A stretch of DNA of 64,000 bases from Christensenella sp. UBA1685 (GCA_002320595.1 DCKB01000059.1:18642-82641), one strand, 5' to 3'. Shown: positions 49,396 to 60,179, numbered from the stretch's first letter. Made by a program: numbers and translations. Notes: generated by a model not told the origin, from the letters alone.

Positions 49396-49610
49396 GTTTT
49401 TCGACCTCCAGATAAAATTTCATTGTAATGGAGCGCAAGTAAATTCTTTCAGGATCTCCAGGAAGCCGAAGATTTTGAAAGAAAGACAAACGAATGCTCC
49501 ACTTATAATGATATGTAAGATATGCTTCATTATAAAAAACGGCGATTACATTTAGGTTGCATTTCCGACCCTTGTGACATGAAACCAAAAGTTCACATTT
49601 GCGCCACAAT

Positions 49611-49639
49611 TAAAAGGCTGCTCTCAAGAGAGCAGCCTT
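49611..49639 (-). terminator. Terminator of the rpsF-ssb-rpsR operon
   Basis: AAGGCTGCTCTC pairs with GAGAGCAGCCTT around AA; on the reverse strand TTTTAATTG follows. Confidence 0.85.
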
Positions 49640-49674
49640 GACTAACGTTCTTCAAAATTAAGGGTTTGGTTTAC

Positions 49675-49920
49675 TCAATCCGCCACATAAGGCAGAAGGG
49701 CAACGATGCGGGCGCGCTTGATCGCGATTGCAAGCTCACGCTGATGCTTTGCGCAAACGCCGCTCATCCGGCGGGGCATGATCTTGCCGCGCTCGGTGAC
49801 GTACTTGCGAAGCCTTGCGGTGTCCTTATAATCGATATGGTCAAGCTTATCCACGCAGAAACCGCAAACCTTGCGGCGGCTCTTGCGCGGGCCGCGGGGC
49901 CTCATTTTACGTTCCTCCAT
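49675..49920 (-). CDS. rpsR: 30S ribosomal protein S18
   Basis: 81 residues, ATG preceded by AAAGGAGT. Typical S18: [57 protein letters not shown]. The CxxC form (with Cys in GVCAKHQ) is the zinc-binding C+ version. It pairs with S6 in the ribosome. Last gene of rpsF-ssb-rpsR. Confidence 0.98.
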   Translation of the reverse strand: MEERKMRPRGPRKSRRKVCGFCVDKLDHIDYKDTARLRKYVTERGKIMPRRMSGVCAKHQRELAIAIKRARIVALLPYVAD

Positions 49921-49965
49921 GATAACACTCCTTTCAGTGATGATCGCATCCGGCGAACGGTTTGC

Positions 49966-50403
49966 TTAGAAAGGCAAATCGTCGTCGTCCACGTCGGTAA
50001 AGCCTTCGGGGGCAACCGCCTGGCTTTCGCCGCCGCGGTAGGGTTCCGAAGGGGAGGGAGCGCCGCCGTAACCGGCGCCGTCCCTGTCGCGCGGGGTAAG
50101 GAATTCAACCTCGTCCGCGACGACCTCGGTCACATACCGCTTTGTGCCGTCCTTGGCGTCATAGCTGCGGTTCTGCAGCTCGCCCACGACCGCAACCTTG
50201 CGCCCTTTAGCAAGATACCTGCCGCAGAGATCCGCAAGCTGCCGCCATGCCACGACGTCGAAAAAATCGCTTGCGCGTTCGCCCTGCTGGTTGGCAAAGC
50301 GGCGCTGTACCGCGATGCGGAACGTGCAAACGCTCGTGCCGCTGCCGGTGGTGCGCACGTCGGGATCCTTGGTGAGGTTGCCGATGAGGAAGACTTTGTT
50401 CAT
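49966..50403 (-). CDS. ssb: Single-stranded DNA-binding protein
   Basis: 145 residues. OB fold with MNKVFLIGNLTKDPDVRTTGSG, FRIAVQRRFAN and VVAWRQLADLCGRYLAKGRKVAVVGELQNRSYDAKDGTKRYVTEVV, a Gly/Pro-rich linker and the acidic tip FTDVDDDDLPF that recruits repair and replication proteins. Placed between rpsF and rpsR as in most Firmicutes. Confidence 0.98.
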   Translation of the reverse strand: MNKVFLIGNLTKDPDVRTTGSGTSVCTFRIAVQRRFANQQGERASDFFDVVAWRQLADLCGRYLAKGRKVAVVGELQNRSYDAKDGTKRYVTEVVADEVEFLTPRDRDGAGYGGAPSPSEPYRGGESQAVAPEGFTDVDDDDLPF

Positions 50404-50442
50404 TGCGATACCGACCTTTCTGCTGAAAAAAACGGTGTGCCG

Positions 50443-50730
50443 TTACGCTTCCTTGCGAACGACGAGGTAACGAAGGACGTTCTCATCGTTGTTGAAGTTG
50501 CGCTCCAGCTCACGGGGGAACTCAGGCGCAGCCGAAAACGTGGTGAGCACGTAATACCCTTCGGTCTTGTAATCGATGGGATAGGCCAGACGGCGCTTGC
50601 CCCATTCGTCCACAGACTCGATCTCACCGCCGTTTGCGGTGATGATGCCGGAGAACTTTTCGATGATGGCCTTGATGGCTTCCTCTTCCAGTTCCGGCGT
50701 GATCACGTACAGGTTTTCGTATTTGTTCAC
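50443..50730 (-). CDS. rpsF: 30S ribosomal protein S6
   Basis: 95 residues from GTG 50730, which lies 7 bp after AAGGAGGT; the frame could begin at an upstream GTG (50739), but that overlaps the ribosome site. Typical S6: NKYENLYVITPELEEEAIKAIIEKF, WGKRRLAYPIDYKTEGYYVLTTF, LERNFNNDENVLRYLVV. Its leader has a GCGTTGCC hairpin (50757-50777), possibly a place for S6:S18 feedback, though the known motif was not identified. Confidence 0.97.
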   Translation of the reverse strand: MNKYENLYVITPELEEEAIKAIIEKFSGIITANGGEIESVDEWGKRRLAYPIDYKTEGYYVLTTFSAAPEFPRELERNFNNDENVLRYLVVRKEA

Positions 50731-50797
50731 GCTTTTCACCTCCTTATGGTCTGATGGCGTTGCCCCAAAGGCAACGCAAGAAGCACGCTAGCGCTCT

Positions 50798-50841
50798 ATT
50801 ATAGCACGTCCCGAAGCGGAAATGCAAGCCGCTTCGGGACG
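50798..50841 (-). promoter_or_regulatory. rpsF promoter overlapping the methyltransferase terminator
   Basis: Reverse-strand TTGCAT (50822-50827), 18-bp spacer, TATAAT (50798-50803). The perfect stem CGTCCCGAAGCGG 50807-50819/50829-50841 covers the spacer and follows the methyltransferase stop. Confidence 0.75.
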
Positions 50842-50850
50842 TTTTGAACA

Positions 50851-51612
50851 TTATTTTGCCGGTTTCCGCGCTGCAATCAGGTAGCGATGCTCCATGCTTT
50901 CCACATAGCCGCGCTCCGCCAGCTCGCATTCGAGCGCAAACAGCTCCTGCGTACAGCGGTCCACGGAAAAGCCCGGAAACTCCCATTCGATCATGTGCGC
51001 ATAATACACGAGCGCGCCGGTATCATAAAAACGAAGTTTGGGGAAGTATTCCTTTGCATCCAGCACCTCGAAGCCAGCCTGCGCAAAAGCCTCGCAATCC
51101 GCGGACAGATGGTGCTCCGGGCAAGGGGGGCGATAATCCCGAAGAAGCCTGCGCGCAAGCAGCGCATTGTTCCGCCCGCCCACCTGCTCGGTCAGGAACA
51201 CGCCGCCGGGCCTCAGCACGCGAAGCAGCTCGTCGGCGCGGTATGCGCCATGGCGGCAAAACGCAACATCAAACGCATTGTCTGCAAACGGCAGCGGTTC
51301 CTCTGCGGCGTCGCATTCCTCCACATGAATGCCGAGCGGTGCAAGCTCGTTGCGGTAGCTTTCCACATTCGGCCCCCAGGTTTCCGTGGCGGCCGTGTTT
51401 TCATAAGGGTGGCGCAGCGAAAGCAGAAACGCGCCGCCCGTGTCCACCTCAAGCAGTTGGTCCGCATAATGGAGCCGCCGCTGCACCTCTGCATAAAAAT
51501 CCCAGGGCAGCGGTTCCTGCTCCCAACGGCCGTCCAAGTGGGCAAAATCCCAGCCGCTGAACGGGAACGTTTCTTCAAAACGCCAAAAATTATAGAGTTC
51601 GTCGCGGGTCAT
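50851..51612 (-). CDS. Class I SAM-dependent methyltransferase
   Basis: 253 residues. SAM-binding pattern DQLLEVDTGGAFLLSL (motif I), EECDAAEEPLPFADNAFDVAFCRHGAYR (acidic loop and motif post-I/II) and LRVLRPGGVFLTEQVG. It belongs to the Methyltransf_11-like group. Target not identifiable; neighbours are housekeeping genes and give no lead. Its terminator doubles as part of the rpsF promoter. Confidence 0.87.
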   Translation of the reverse strand: MTRDELYNFWRFEETFPFSGWDFAHLDGRWEQEPLPWDFYAEVQRRLHYADQLLEVDTGGAFLLSLRHPYENTAATETWGPNVESYRNELAPLGIHVEECDAAEEPLPFADNAFDVAFCRHGAYRADELLRVLRPGGVFLTEQVGGRNNALLARRLLRDYRPPCPEHHLSADCEAFAQAGFEVLDAKEYFPKLRFYDTGALVYYAHMIEWEFPGFSVDRCTQELFALECELAERGYVESMEHRYLIAARKPAK

Positions 51613-51670
51613 ATTCTTCCTCCAATATCGCGTTCACGCTCCGCAACAACATCGGTTCCAACGGGGCGGC

Positions 51671-53116
51671 TCAGCCCAGCTTTGCAAGGCCGAGCGCAAT
51701 GCGGCGGAGTGCCTCGCTGCGCCCGAGCAGCACGGCGATCTCAATCGCCCCGCCGGGTGTGACCTGCTTTCCGGCCAAAGCGATGCGCACCGGCCAGAGC
51801 AGCGTGCCGTTTTTCATCCCCTGCTCTGCCGCCATGCCCAGCAGAAGGCCGTGGATGGATTCCTCCGTCCAATCCGGCAGGGCCGAAAGCGCGGGGATCA
51901 CAAGCGAAAGCACCGCCTTTGCCACCTCCGGGTTGGTCTTGGACTTCTTGTTGGTGAAAAGCTCCGGGCTATAGGTTTCGTCAAGCTGCGCAAGAAAATC
52001 CACCATATCGGGGATTTGGGTGAATACCTCCGTGCGCGGCTGCAAAATGCGCGAGAGCACGGCATGATCCATCCCTGCCACGCCGGCCTTTTCATAATAA
52101 GGCAGCGCGTGTGTGGTAAACTCCGCGGGGCTGAGGCGGCGGATATATTCCGCATTCATCCATGTGAGCTTGTTCACGTCGAAAATCGCGGGGGATTTGC
52201 TCATCCCCTCCACGCTGAAGGCCCGGATGAGCTCCTCCATCGTGAAAAACTCCCGCTCGTCGCCGGGATTCCAGCCGAGCAGCGCCACATAGTTGACGAT
52301 TGCTTCCTTCAGGTAGCCCTTTGCGAGGAAGTCCTCATAATACGCATCGCCGTCGCGCTTGGAAAGCTTGTGCTGCGCATCGCGCATGATGGGCGTCATG
52401 TGGATGTACACGGGTTTTTCCCAGCCGAAGGCATCATAAAGCAAATTATACTTCGGCGTGGAGGCAAGATATTCGTTGCCGCGCATCACATGGGTGATGC
52501 CCATGGTGTGATCGTCGATCACGTTGGCGAAATTGTAGGTCGGCATGCCGTCCGCCTTGATGAGGATCATGTCGTCCAATTCCGCGCAGTCCACGGCGAT
52601 GTGGCCGTAAATGATGTCGTCAAACGATGCTTCGCCGGATTCCGGCACATTCTGGCGGATGACATATGGTTCGCCTGCAGCAATACGCCGCGCGATCTCT
52701 TCCTTGGGCATGTGGAGGCAGTGCTTGTCGTACTTAAAGGTTTCGCCGCGCGCAGCGGCAGCCTCCCGGCGTGCATCCAGTTCCTCTTTGGTGCAGAAGC
52801 AATAGTATGCCTTGCCCTCGCGCACGAGCTGTTCCGCGTAAGGCAGGTACATATCCTTGCGTTCGCTCTGAATATACGGGCCGTAACCGCCACCCACGTC
52901 CGGGCCTTCGTCCCAATCCATGCCGATGTCGCGGAGCGTGCGGTAAATGACGTCCGTCGCGCCTTCCACATAGCGCGCCTGATCGGTATCCTCAATGCGG
53001 AGGATGAATTTGCCGCCGTTGTGGCGCGCGAACAGGAACGTGTACAGCGCGCTCCTGAGGTTGCCAAGGTGCATATAGCCCGTCGGGGACGGGGCAAACC
53101 GGGTTCTGACTTCCAT
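51671..53116 (-). CDS. gltX: Glutamate-tRNA ligase
   Basis: 481 residues, ATG preceded by AAAGGAG. Class I synthetase: HIGH region RFAPSPTGYMHLGNLRSALY, KMSKS-type AQHKLSKRDGDAYYEDF, anticodon-binding helix domain at the C-terminus. It charges tRNA-Glu. A separate GlnRS follows upstream in the same direction, so this GluRS is probably the discriminating type. Confidence 0.97.
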   Translation of the reverse strand: MEVRTRFAPSPTGYMHLGNLRSALYTFLFARHNGGKFILRIEDTDQARYVEGATDVIYRTLRDIGMDWDEGPDVGGGYGPYIQSERKDMYLPYAEQLVREGKAYYCFCTKEELDARREAAAARGETFKYDKHCLHMPKEEIARRIAAGEPYVIRQNVPESGEASFDDIIYGHIAVDCAELDDMILIKADGMPTYNFANVIDDHTMGITHVMRGNEYLASTPKYNLLYDAFGWEKPVYIHMTPIMRDAQHKLSKRDGDAYYEDFLAKGYLKEAIVNYVALLGWNPGDEREFFTMEELIRAFSVEGMSKSPAIFDVNKLTWMNAEYIRRLSPAEFTTHALPYYEKAGVAGMDHAVLSRILQPRTEVFTQIPDMVDFLAQLDETYSPELFTNKKSKTNPEVAKAVLSLVIPALSALPDWTEESIHGLLLGMAAEQGMKNGTLLWPVRIALAGKQVTPGGAIEIAVLLGRSEALRRIALGLAKLG

Positions 53117-53248
53117 TTGGAATACGTTCTCCTTTCGGTGATGGATGAAAACCGAAGCGGGTACGGAGCCTTTTGGCTTACCGCTTCCTCAAAGCCGGGG
53201 ATTGCTAAGCGCAGCGATCCTTGCCAACCAACTGTCAGGGATGAATTG

Positions 53249-54898
<1,650 letters not shown>

Positions 54899-55015
54899 TC
54901 GTTTCACGCCCTTTCATAAAAAATAACAGTCATATTTTGCACGGGTTCCGTACAATACAGACTATTATCTAAAATATTATGGAAGATGTCAACGCAAAAA
55001 GCGTGATTGTGCGTT

Positions 55016-55516
55016 TTACGCCGCATCTACATAACGAATTTCGTTGCCGCAGTATGCGAGAAAGCGGAACAATCCTTCCCGGGAAAGGGCAACGGAGGCG
55101 TTTGCCGCGCAGGGGTGCGCGCAGACGGTCTCCATGCTTAAAATATCGCGATCAACAGCCACGGTGATGCCGCGCGCACTTTCCCGCGCAAGCGCAAGGG
55201 GCGTGACGGAGCCGGGCAGGAGTCCAAGCTTGTCCATGAGCTCCTCCGGCGTGCAGAAGGAAAGGCGGGATGTGCCGAGCTGGCGGGAAATCTCTCCCGT
55301 GCGGAACGTTTTTTCCGGGGAAAGCAGGAGCAGCACGAACACGCTGCGCTTGCGGTCGGCAAGGAACAGGTTTTTGAAATGCTGCGCGCCCGCATCCAAG
55401 CCGATGCCCTCGCAATCCGCCATGGTGCGTGCAAGGTCGTGGTTGTAATAGCGGTATTCGATTTCAAGCGTGTCGAGGAGCGCGAGCGTTTTCCGCGCGG
55501 CGGGCTGAACGAACAT
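55016..55516 (-). CDS. YbaK/ProX-type aminoacyl-tRNA deacylase
   Basis: 166 residues from ATG 55516 (GGAG at 7 bp; an ATG six bases earlier is too close). YbaK fold with HDLARTMADCEGIGLDAGAQHFKNLFLADRKRS (the GxxxHFKNLFL phrase is characteristic of ProX), FVLLLLSPEKTF, LSFCTPEELMDKLGLLPGSVTPLAL and a C-terminal HPCAANASVAL. It removes wrongly attached Ala or Cys from tRNA-Pro. Stands alone after glnS in the opposite flank of a repeat. Confidence 0.92.
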   Translation of the reverse strand: MFVQPAARKTLALLDTLEIEYRYYNHDLARTMADCEGIGLDAGAQHFKNLFLADRKRSVFVLLLLSPEKTFRTGEISRQLGTSRLSFCTPEELMDKLGLLPGSVTPLALARESARGITVAVDRDILSMETVCAHPCAANASVALSREGLFRFLAYCGNEIRYVDAA

Positions 55517-55572
55517 AGGCATACTCCTTTCAATTCCTTCTGTGGGCAACGTGAACCGCTCTCTGCGAGCAT

Positions 55573-55790
55573 CGTGTTCAACGGAGACAAGGCAACCCTC
55601 GGTCGCCTGCGGCGAATTACGCTGCGCTCATGGGGTAAGGACAATCCTCAGTCGCCTGCGGCGACAGCTCCTTTTAAAAGGGGGTGGCAGCACCGAAGGT
55701 GCTGACGGGGGATTGCCGCAAACCGCGACCTTTGCGCACTGCGAGCTGCGGCGTGAGCCGCTGACAGGGGATTGCGTTGCAGCCGCCCCC
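55573..55790. repeat. Modular GC-rich intergenic repeat, copy near 55.6 kb
   Basis: CAGTCGCCTGCGGCGACAGC, CTTTTAAAAGGGGGTGGCAGC, GCTGACGGGGGATTGCCG (55637-55713) and a second half-module ending GCTGACAGGGGATTGCG near 55775. Same order as 32493-32602. No gene lies in 55517-55826. Confidence 0.72.
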
Positions 55791-55826
55791 AATTAACGAT
55801 CAACCATTCCCCATTCACTATTCCCA

Positions 55827-56306
55827 TTACTTATGATACGGTTCCCCGTTCATGATCTTGAAGGCGCGGTAGACCTGCTCCAGCAGCATGATGCGGAAAA
55901 TCTGGTGCGAAAATGTCGGCCTTCCAAAGGAAAGGCGGAAATCCGCCCGCGCGAGCACCTCCGCAGAATGGCCGAGCGAGCCGCCGATGGCAAACGCAAT
56001 GCGGCTTTTGCCCGCGCCCATCCAGCTTTGCATGTGCGCGGCAAGCTGTTCGCTTGAAAGCTCCGCGCCGCGTTGGTCGAGCGCAACGAGGAATTCCCCC
56101 TCGCCGATGCGCGCAAGCATCCGCCTGCCTTCGGCTGATTTTACCTGCTCCCGCTGCGCTGGGGAAAGCTGCTCCGGCGCGCGCTCGTCCGCAAGCTCCA
56201 CGATCTCAACCGCCGCATAGCGCGAAAGCCGCTTCACGAATTCCGTCACGGCGTCCGCATAAAAGCGTTCCTTCAGCTTCCCGATGCACAGAATGCGGAT
56301 GGTCAT
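55827..56306 (-). CDS. rlmH: 23S rRNA (pseudouridine1915-N3)-methyltransferase
   Basis: 159 residues from ATG 56306 with GAGGGG upstream. SPOUT knot family: MTIRILCIGKLKERFYADAVTEFVKRL, FLVALDQRGAELSSEQLA, IAFAIGGSLGHSAEVLARAD and LSFGRPTFSHQIFRIMLLEQVYRAFKI. It acts on the assembled 70S ribosome. Next to a WalJ-like gene, as in Bacillus (yycJ ... yydA). Confidence 0.97.
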   Translation of the reverse strand: MTIRILCIGKLKERFYADAVTEFVKRLSRYAAVEIVELADERAPEQLSPAQREQVKSAEGRRMLARIGEGEFLVALDQRGAELSSEQLAAHMQSWMGAGKSRIAFAIGGSLGHSAEVLARADFRLSFGRPTFSHQIFRIMLLEQVYRAFKIMNGEPYHK

Positions 56307-56318
56307 AAGCAATTCCCC

Positions 56319-57107
56319 TCAATCAATTTGATATCGTTCCCCAACCCGGTCACGGTGCGCCACGGAAAGCGCGAACGCTTGGTCCGGAATATCGCTTGCG
56401 CGGAGCACGCCGCGCACGGTTTCAAGCGCAAGGGATTCAAAATTGTTTTCCCGGCTCAGGTGGCCGAGCACCGCGCGGCGCACGCCGCGGCCATACAGCG
56501 CGGTGAGCGCCGCGCCGCATGCATCGTTGGAAAGGTGCCCGAAATCGCCCAAAATGCGCTTTTTAAGCGGATAAGGGTACCGCCCGGCTTTGAGCATATC
56601 TACATCGTGGTTGGATTCGATCAGGATGAGGCTGCTTCCCGCCACCACATCCAGCATGCGCTCGTTGACCCGACCCGCATCCGTCAGGATGGAAAGCTTG
56701 CTTCCGCCGCAACGGAATACGAAGCCTACGGATTCGTTTGCATCGTGCGGGGTTTTAAACGGCAGCACATTCACGCCGCCGAGATAAAAATCCCGTTCGG
56801 TTTCAAATATGCGCACCTGCGCGGAAGGAATCTCGCCGATGAGCGGCAGCATGCCGCGCCAGGTTCCGGCGTTGGCGTACACCGGCAAGCCATAGCGCCG
56901 CGCCAGCACCCCTACGCCTTTAACGTGGTCGCTGTGCTCATGGGTAATAAGAAGGCCCGAAAGCTGCTCCGGCGCAACGCCCGCTTCCGCAAGCGCATCC
57001 GCAACAACGCGCCCCGGCAGGCCTGCATCTACCAAAATCGCAGCGCCGTCCGCCGCGATGAGCAGCGCATTGCCGGATGAGCCGCTGTAAAGCGGGCAAA
57101 ACCACAT
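56319..57107 (-). CDS. MBL-fold metallo-hydrolase (YycJ/WalJ-like)
   Basis: 262 residues, ATG preceded by AAAGGGG. Metallo-beta-lactamase fold: YSGSSGNALLI, DAGLPGR, GLLITHEHSDHVKG (HxHxDH), KTPHDANESVGFVF, ILTDAGRVNE, LIESNHDVDML and GDFGHLSNDACG. In Bacillus WalJ is linked to the WalRK wall-stress system and to DNA repair-like nuclease activity, but its partner genes are not here. 12 bp before rlmH, probably one operon. Confidence 0.92.
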   Translation of the reverse strand: MWFCPLYSGSSGNALLIAADGAAILVDAGLPGRVVADALAEAGVAPEQLSGLLITHEHSDHVKGVGVLARRYGLPVYANAGTWRGMLPLIGEIPSAQVRIFETERDFYLGGVNVLPFKTPHDANESVGFVFRCGGSKLSILTDAGRVNERMLDVVAGSSLILIESNHDVDMLKAGRYPYPLKKRILGDFGHLSNDACGAALTALYGRGVRRAVLGHLSRENNFESLALETVRGVLRASDIPDQAFALSVAHRDRVGERYQID

Positions 57108-57431
57108 GTGTCCGAGCCCCTTTCACCGAATAAATCATGCTCGTTATTTTACCACGCCCACCCGCATGCGTCCATATCATAACGCCGGTTTGCCGCGCAT
57201 GTCCTCCGCAAGGTTGCATTTATACAGAATGTAACGCAAACTCCCTGGTTTTTGTGCAATTTCTGCACTTTTTAAGTAAAAAATACCGAAAAATACTTGA
57301 ATCCGCTAACGTTACATTGTAAGAACAGAGCCGGCATAGCGCCGCTCTGGGCCTGACTTTTGCATGGCGCACCCTGCATAAACGGCAGCGCAGGCACTTT
57401 GTAAACAGCCTGTTAATTGGTAAATTGCAGA

Positions 57432-57460
57432 TTGACGCAAACTATGCCGTCTGCTAAGAT
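57432..57460 (+). promoter_or_regulatory. Promoter of the secreted-peptide/ABC operon
   Basis: TTGACG (57432-57437), 17-bp spacer, TAAGAT (57455-57460). Transcription would start near 57467. Confidence 0.65.
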
Positions 57461-57467
57461 AAAACCA

Positions 57468-57684
57468 TAGCAAACCGTTAATTTTACGTTTCTATGTAAA
57501 TTCCGTTTTAACTTTTGTTTCCGTTTGATCCGAGTTTGTCCCCGCCCGGCAGGTGAGCGGGAGGAGAAGCACAGACTAAGCCATGAAGAGTCATTGGGGG
57601 TGACGCTTTAAGACGTGGTATCTTTTGCACTTTCCCGACGAATACACAAGACAAATCCAGGTGAAGAAGAAAGGGAACAGAATC
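57468..57684 (+). other. Long leader (about 215 bases) before the secreted-peptide gene
   Basis: No frame is open. Possible stems: CCCGC...GCGGG (57542-57562), GACT...AGTC (57572-57590) and GTCA...TGAC (57590-57604). The length and GC-rich pairs suggest a cis-regulatory RNA; no known riboswitch signature was recognised. The space before it, 57108-57431, shows no gene. Confidence 0.35.
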
Positions 57685-58010
57685 ATGAAAAAATTTGTGG
57701 TATTTATGGTGGCTGCTCTGTTCCTGCTTGGCAGTTTCCCTATGGCGTTTGCGGAGGGCAATATTATGCCGCTGGGGGATTGTGATCATTCTTGTGGAAG
57801 CGACCCTGCTGGATGGGAAGAGAGTGACAGAGGTTGCTATAGTATGTGGGTCAACAAATATTTTGTAGGGAATGTGGCCGTCAGACATCGCAGGATGTAA
57901 CTACCACATGGCATCACCTGGGGCCGTTTTTTTGGGAGGTCGAATATGATGCGGCCAATGGACAAACTGTTAAGACTCGCATCTGTGATGAATGCGGAAG
58001 ACCTGCATAG
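57685..58010 (+). pseudogene. Secreted Cys-rich small protein, frameshifted
   Basis: ATG 57685 gives a signal peptide (MKKFVVFMVAALFLLGSFPM, AFA cleavage) and GNIMPLGDCDHSCGSDPAGW... in frame 1, which ends at 57900. A second frame from about 57843 continues: FCRECGRQTSQDVTTTWHHL... to ...RICDECGRPA and stop at 58008-58010. The shift lies between 57843 and 57860. The joined product is about 107 residues, exported by Sec, with a C-terminal pair of CxxC motifs like a zinc ribbon. It sits 93 bp before a two-permease ABC system, so it might be its cargo or sensor. No known family was recognised; a base-call error may hide an intact gene. Confidence 0.6.
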
Positions 58011-58051
58011 TAGAAGCGTATAGAAATATGTGAAATACGGCACAACTCATG

Positions 58052-58081
58052 CAAGGGTGCGCGCTTCCTTGCGCACCCTTG
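58052..58081 (+). terminator. Intercistronic hairpin, possible attenuator
   Basis: CAAGGGTGCGC pairs with GCGCACCCTTG over GCTTCCTT, 22 bp before the FtsX-type gene; no T-run follows. Confidence 0.5.
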
Positions 58082-58103
58082 GGTCAATATCAGGGGGAAT
58101 ACT

Positions 58104-60176
58104 ATGGCAATTAAAACTAGCATGATGCAGCTCCTTCGCTCCCCGGTGAAGCTTATCGCGTTCCTCTTGGCCTCCGCGCTTGCGTCGGCTATGCTGTGCG
58201 TTGGGCTGAATCTCAGCGCCAACGCAAATGCCAACATAAAGGCGGCGGACGAGGTTTTTACGACAATAGCCGTGCCGGAGGTTTATACTCCTAGAGGCAG
58301 GTTGGTAAGGAGCCTTACCCACGAGGAGCGAGACAAATACACAGACCCCGAGACCGGCATATTAAAGATGCCGCCGGAGCTGACTGAGACTGTACTGATG
58401 CCCGCCGCCGTTACCGAAGAAAAGCTGGACATTACAGATTTACGAAACGCGCCTGGCGCAAGCCTTATTGATATGCGCATGCGGTTCGGCGCGTGGGTTA
58501 AGGGCGAAAATCAGCTTAGCTTTGGCATGGACTGCAACCGCTTTCCCGGGCTGGACGATATTATCATATTCACCTATGATGGTGAAGTGCCCCTTGTGAT
58601 ACAACCGGGCAGCGGCAAAGCCCAGATACCGCTTACCGTAAGCTTTTCCGCAAGCCCGTTTTATAAATACAGCGGAAGCCTGACCCTTTTCACCGAAAGA
58701 ATGCTGCCGGAAATGCTGTCTGCCTCCGCTGTAGGCCTGCCGGAAATGTTCGACCTTGGCAGCGAATATCTGCCGGGAAGCTTCGTACTCGAGCCGGGCA
58801 AACAATATATTGTTATGCTGAGCTGGGTGGAGCCCAGCCAAAGCTACGGTGCAGACGGAGCGTTTATCGAAAGCGGCGCGGTATCCTCCGCCATGCTTTC
58901 CACCGACCCCTTCCACAACCCCAGAAACTTCCCTTATTCCAAGCAGTCCCTAAGGCAAAGCACCGCGTTCGGCCTGTCGCTGGACAACACCGCGATCATG
59001 CCGTATCTGCCAATAGATGAATATAGCGATGGCTTTTTTGAAACGGAACAGGGTGCGTACTTCACCGAGGCTATAGAGGCCCTCAAGATAAACACAAACT
59101 CCCTTACCGCCATAACCACGCGGGACATGGGCGCCATGCGCCCCTTCCACAACGGCAATGTGTTTATATCAGAGGGACGCGCCTTTACGCGGGAAGAATA
59201 TGACGCGGGCGAAAGGGTATGCGTCGTAAGCTCGGCCATGGCTCAGCTTAATGGCTGGGAGCTTGGCGATACGCTGCAACTCGCCTTTTACGACTGTGAG
59301 CCGGAGCAGTACAACGACGACCCGGACAATATTAACCCCACTATGGAATGGCACTATTCCGCCTATACGGACGAAACAGACGGCTTTTTTGACGAGGGCG
59401 AATACACCATCGTAGGCATGTTCGACGGCCACGTGGAGCAGTATCAGCGCAAGGAATACAACAGCGACATAGACAAGCTGCACATGGTACACTGCATTAT
59501 CCCGGAAAGCTCCGTGGAAAACGCCCCCGAGCCGTATCTATACAAATACACCACGTCGATACGGCTGGATAATGACAAGGCGATAGACTTCATAAACCAT
59601 ATACAATCTTCGCCCCTTATGGCACCGCCGGAGGGGGAGCCTACACCCTTCGAGCTTCGCCTTACCGTGTATGACCAAGGGTATTCCTTCGTTGCCCCGG
59701 GGCTTACACAGCTTTCAAGGATAAGCGGCATAACGCTGATTTGCGCCATAGCGGTGGCGGGACTGGCCGTCGTGGTGTTGAGCCTTGTGCAGGCGCTCCG
59801 CTGCCGAAGGGAGCTGGCCATAATGCGTATGCTCGGCACGCCAAGGCGCAAGGCGCTTGTTATTGCCCTTGCCGCCGTAGCCCTTGTATGCGCGCTGGGC
59901 GCGGGCATAGGAGCCTATGCGGGCAGCGCAATATCCACCGAGGTTGCCCAAAAGGTAGTTGAAAGTGCCGATGAAAATGCCGCCGACACCACCTTCACCG
60001 CCATGATGGGGGAAGACAAAAGCAATGAATTCGACTTTACACTGGAAAGCGACCCGGCGCTTGCCATCGCAGCCTTCGCTGCGGTAAGCGCGGCGTTCTT
60101 GCTGCTGTCGCTCGTGTTCATCGCGCCCCAGACAAAACGCTCGCCCATGGCGCTGCTTGGCGAAAAGGAGGAATAA
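58104..60176 (+). CDS. FtsX/MacB-type ABC transporter permease, large
   Basis: 690 residues. One N-terminal helix (about 13-35), a roughly 500-residue extracellular region, then three helices (about 545-575, 588-612, 650-675), the layout of MacB/FtsX permeases that do mechanical work rather than move ions. The stretch LQALRCRRELAIMRMLGTPRRKALVIAL is typical of the coupling segment. Codons differ from neighbouring genes: ATA for Ile is frequent here and rare elsewhere in the window, so it was probably acquired. It is followed 3 bp later by a second permease and then an ATPase. The cargo may be a peptide such as the secreted protein upstream. Confidence 0.88.
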   Translation: MAIKTSMMQLLRSPVKLIAFLLASALASAMLCVGLNLSANANANIKAADEVFTTIAVPEVYTPRGRLVRSLTHEERDKYTDPETGILKMPPELTETVLMPAAVTEEKLDITDLRNAPGASLIDMRMRFGAWVKGENQLSFGMDCNRFPGLDDIIIFTYDGEVPLVIQPGSGKAQIPLTVSFSASPFYKYSGSLTLFTERMLPEMLSASAVGLPEMFDLGSEYLPGSFVLEPGKQYIVMLSWVEPSQSYGADGAFIESGAVSSAMLSTDPFHNPRNFPYSKQSLRQSTAFGLSLDNTAIMPYLPIDEYSDGFFETEQGAYFTEAIEALKINTNSLTAITTRDMGAMRPFHNGNVFISEGRAFTREEYDAGERVCVVSSAMAQLNGWELGDTLQLAFYDCEPEQYNDDPDNINPTMEWHYSAYTDETDGFFDEGEYTIVGMFDGHVEQYQRKEYNSDIDKLHMVHCIIPESSVENAPEPYLYKYTTSIRLDNDKAIDFINHIQSSPLMAPPEGEPTPFELRLTVYDQGYSFVAPGLTQLSRISGITLICAIAVAGLAVVVLSLVQALRCRRELAIMRMLGTPRRKALVIALAAVALVCALGAGIGAYAGSAISTEVAQKVVESADENAADTTFTAMMGEDKSNEFDFTLESDPALAIAAFAAVSAAFLLLSLVFIAPQTKRSPMALLGEKEE

Positions 60177-60179
60177 CCC

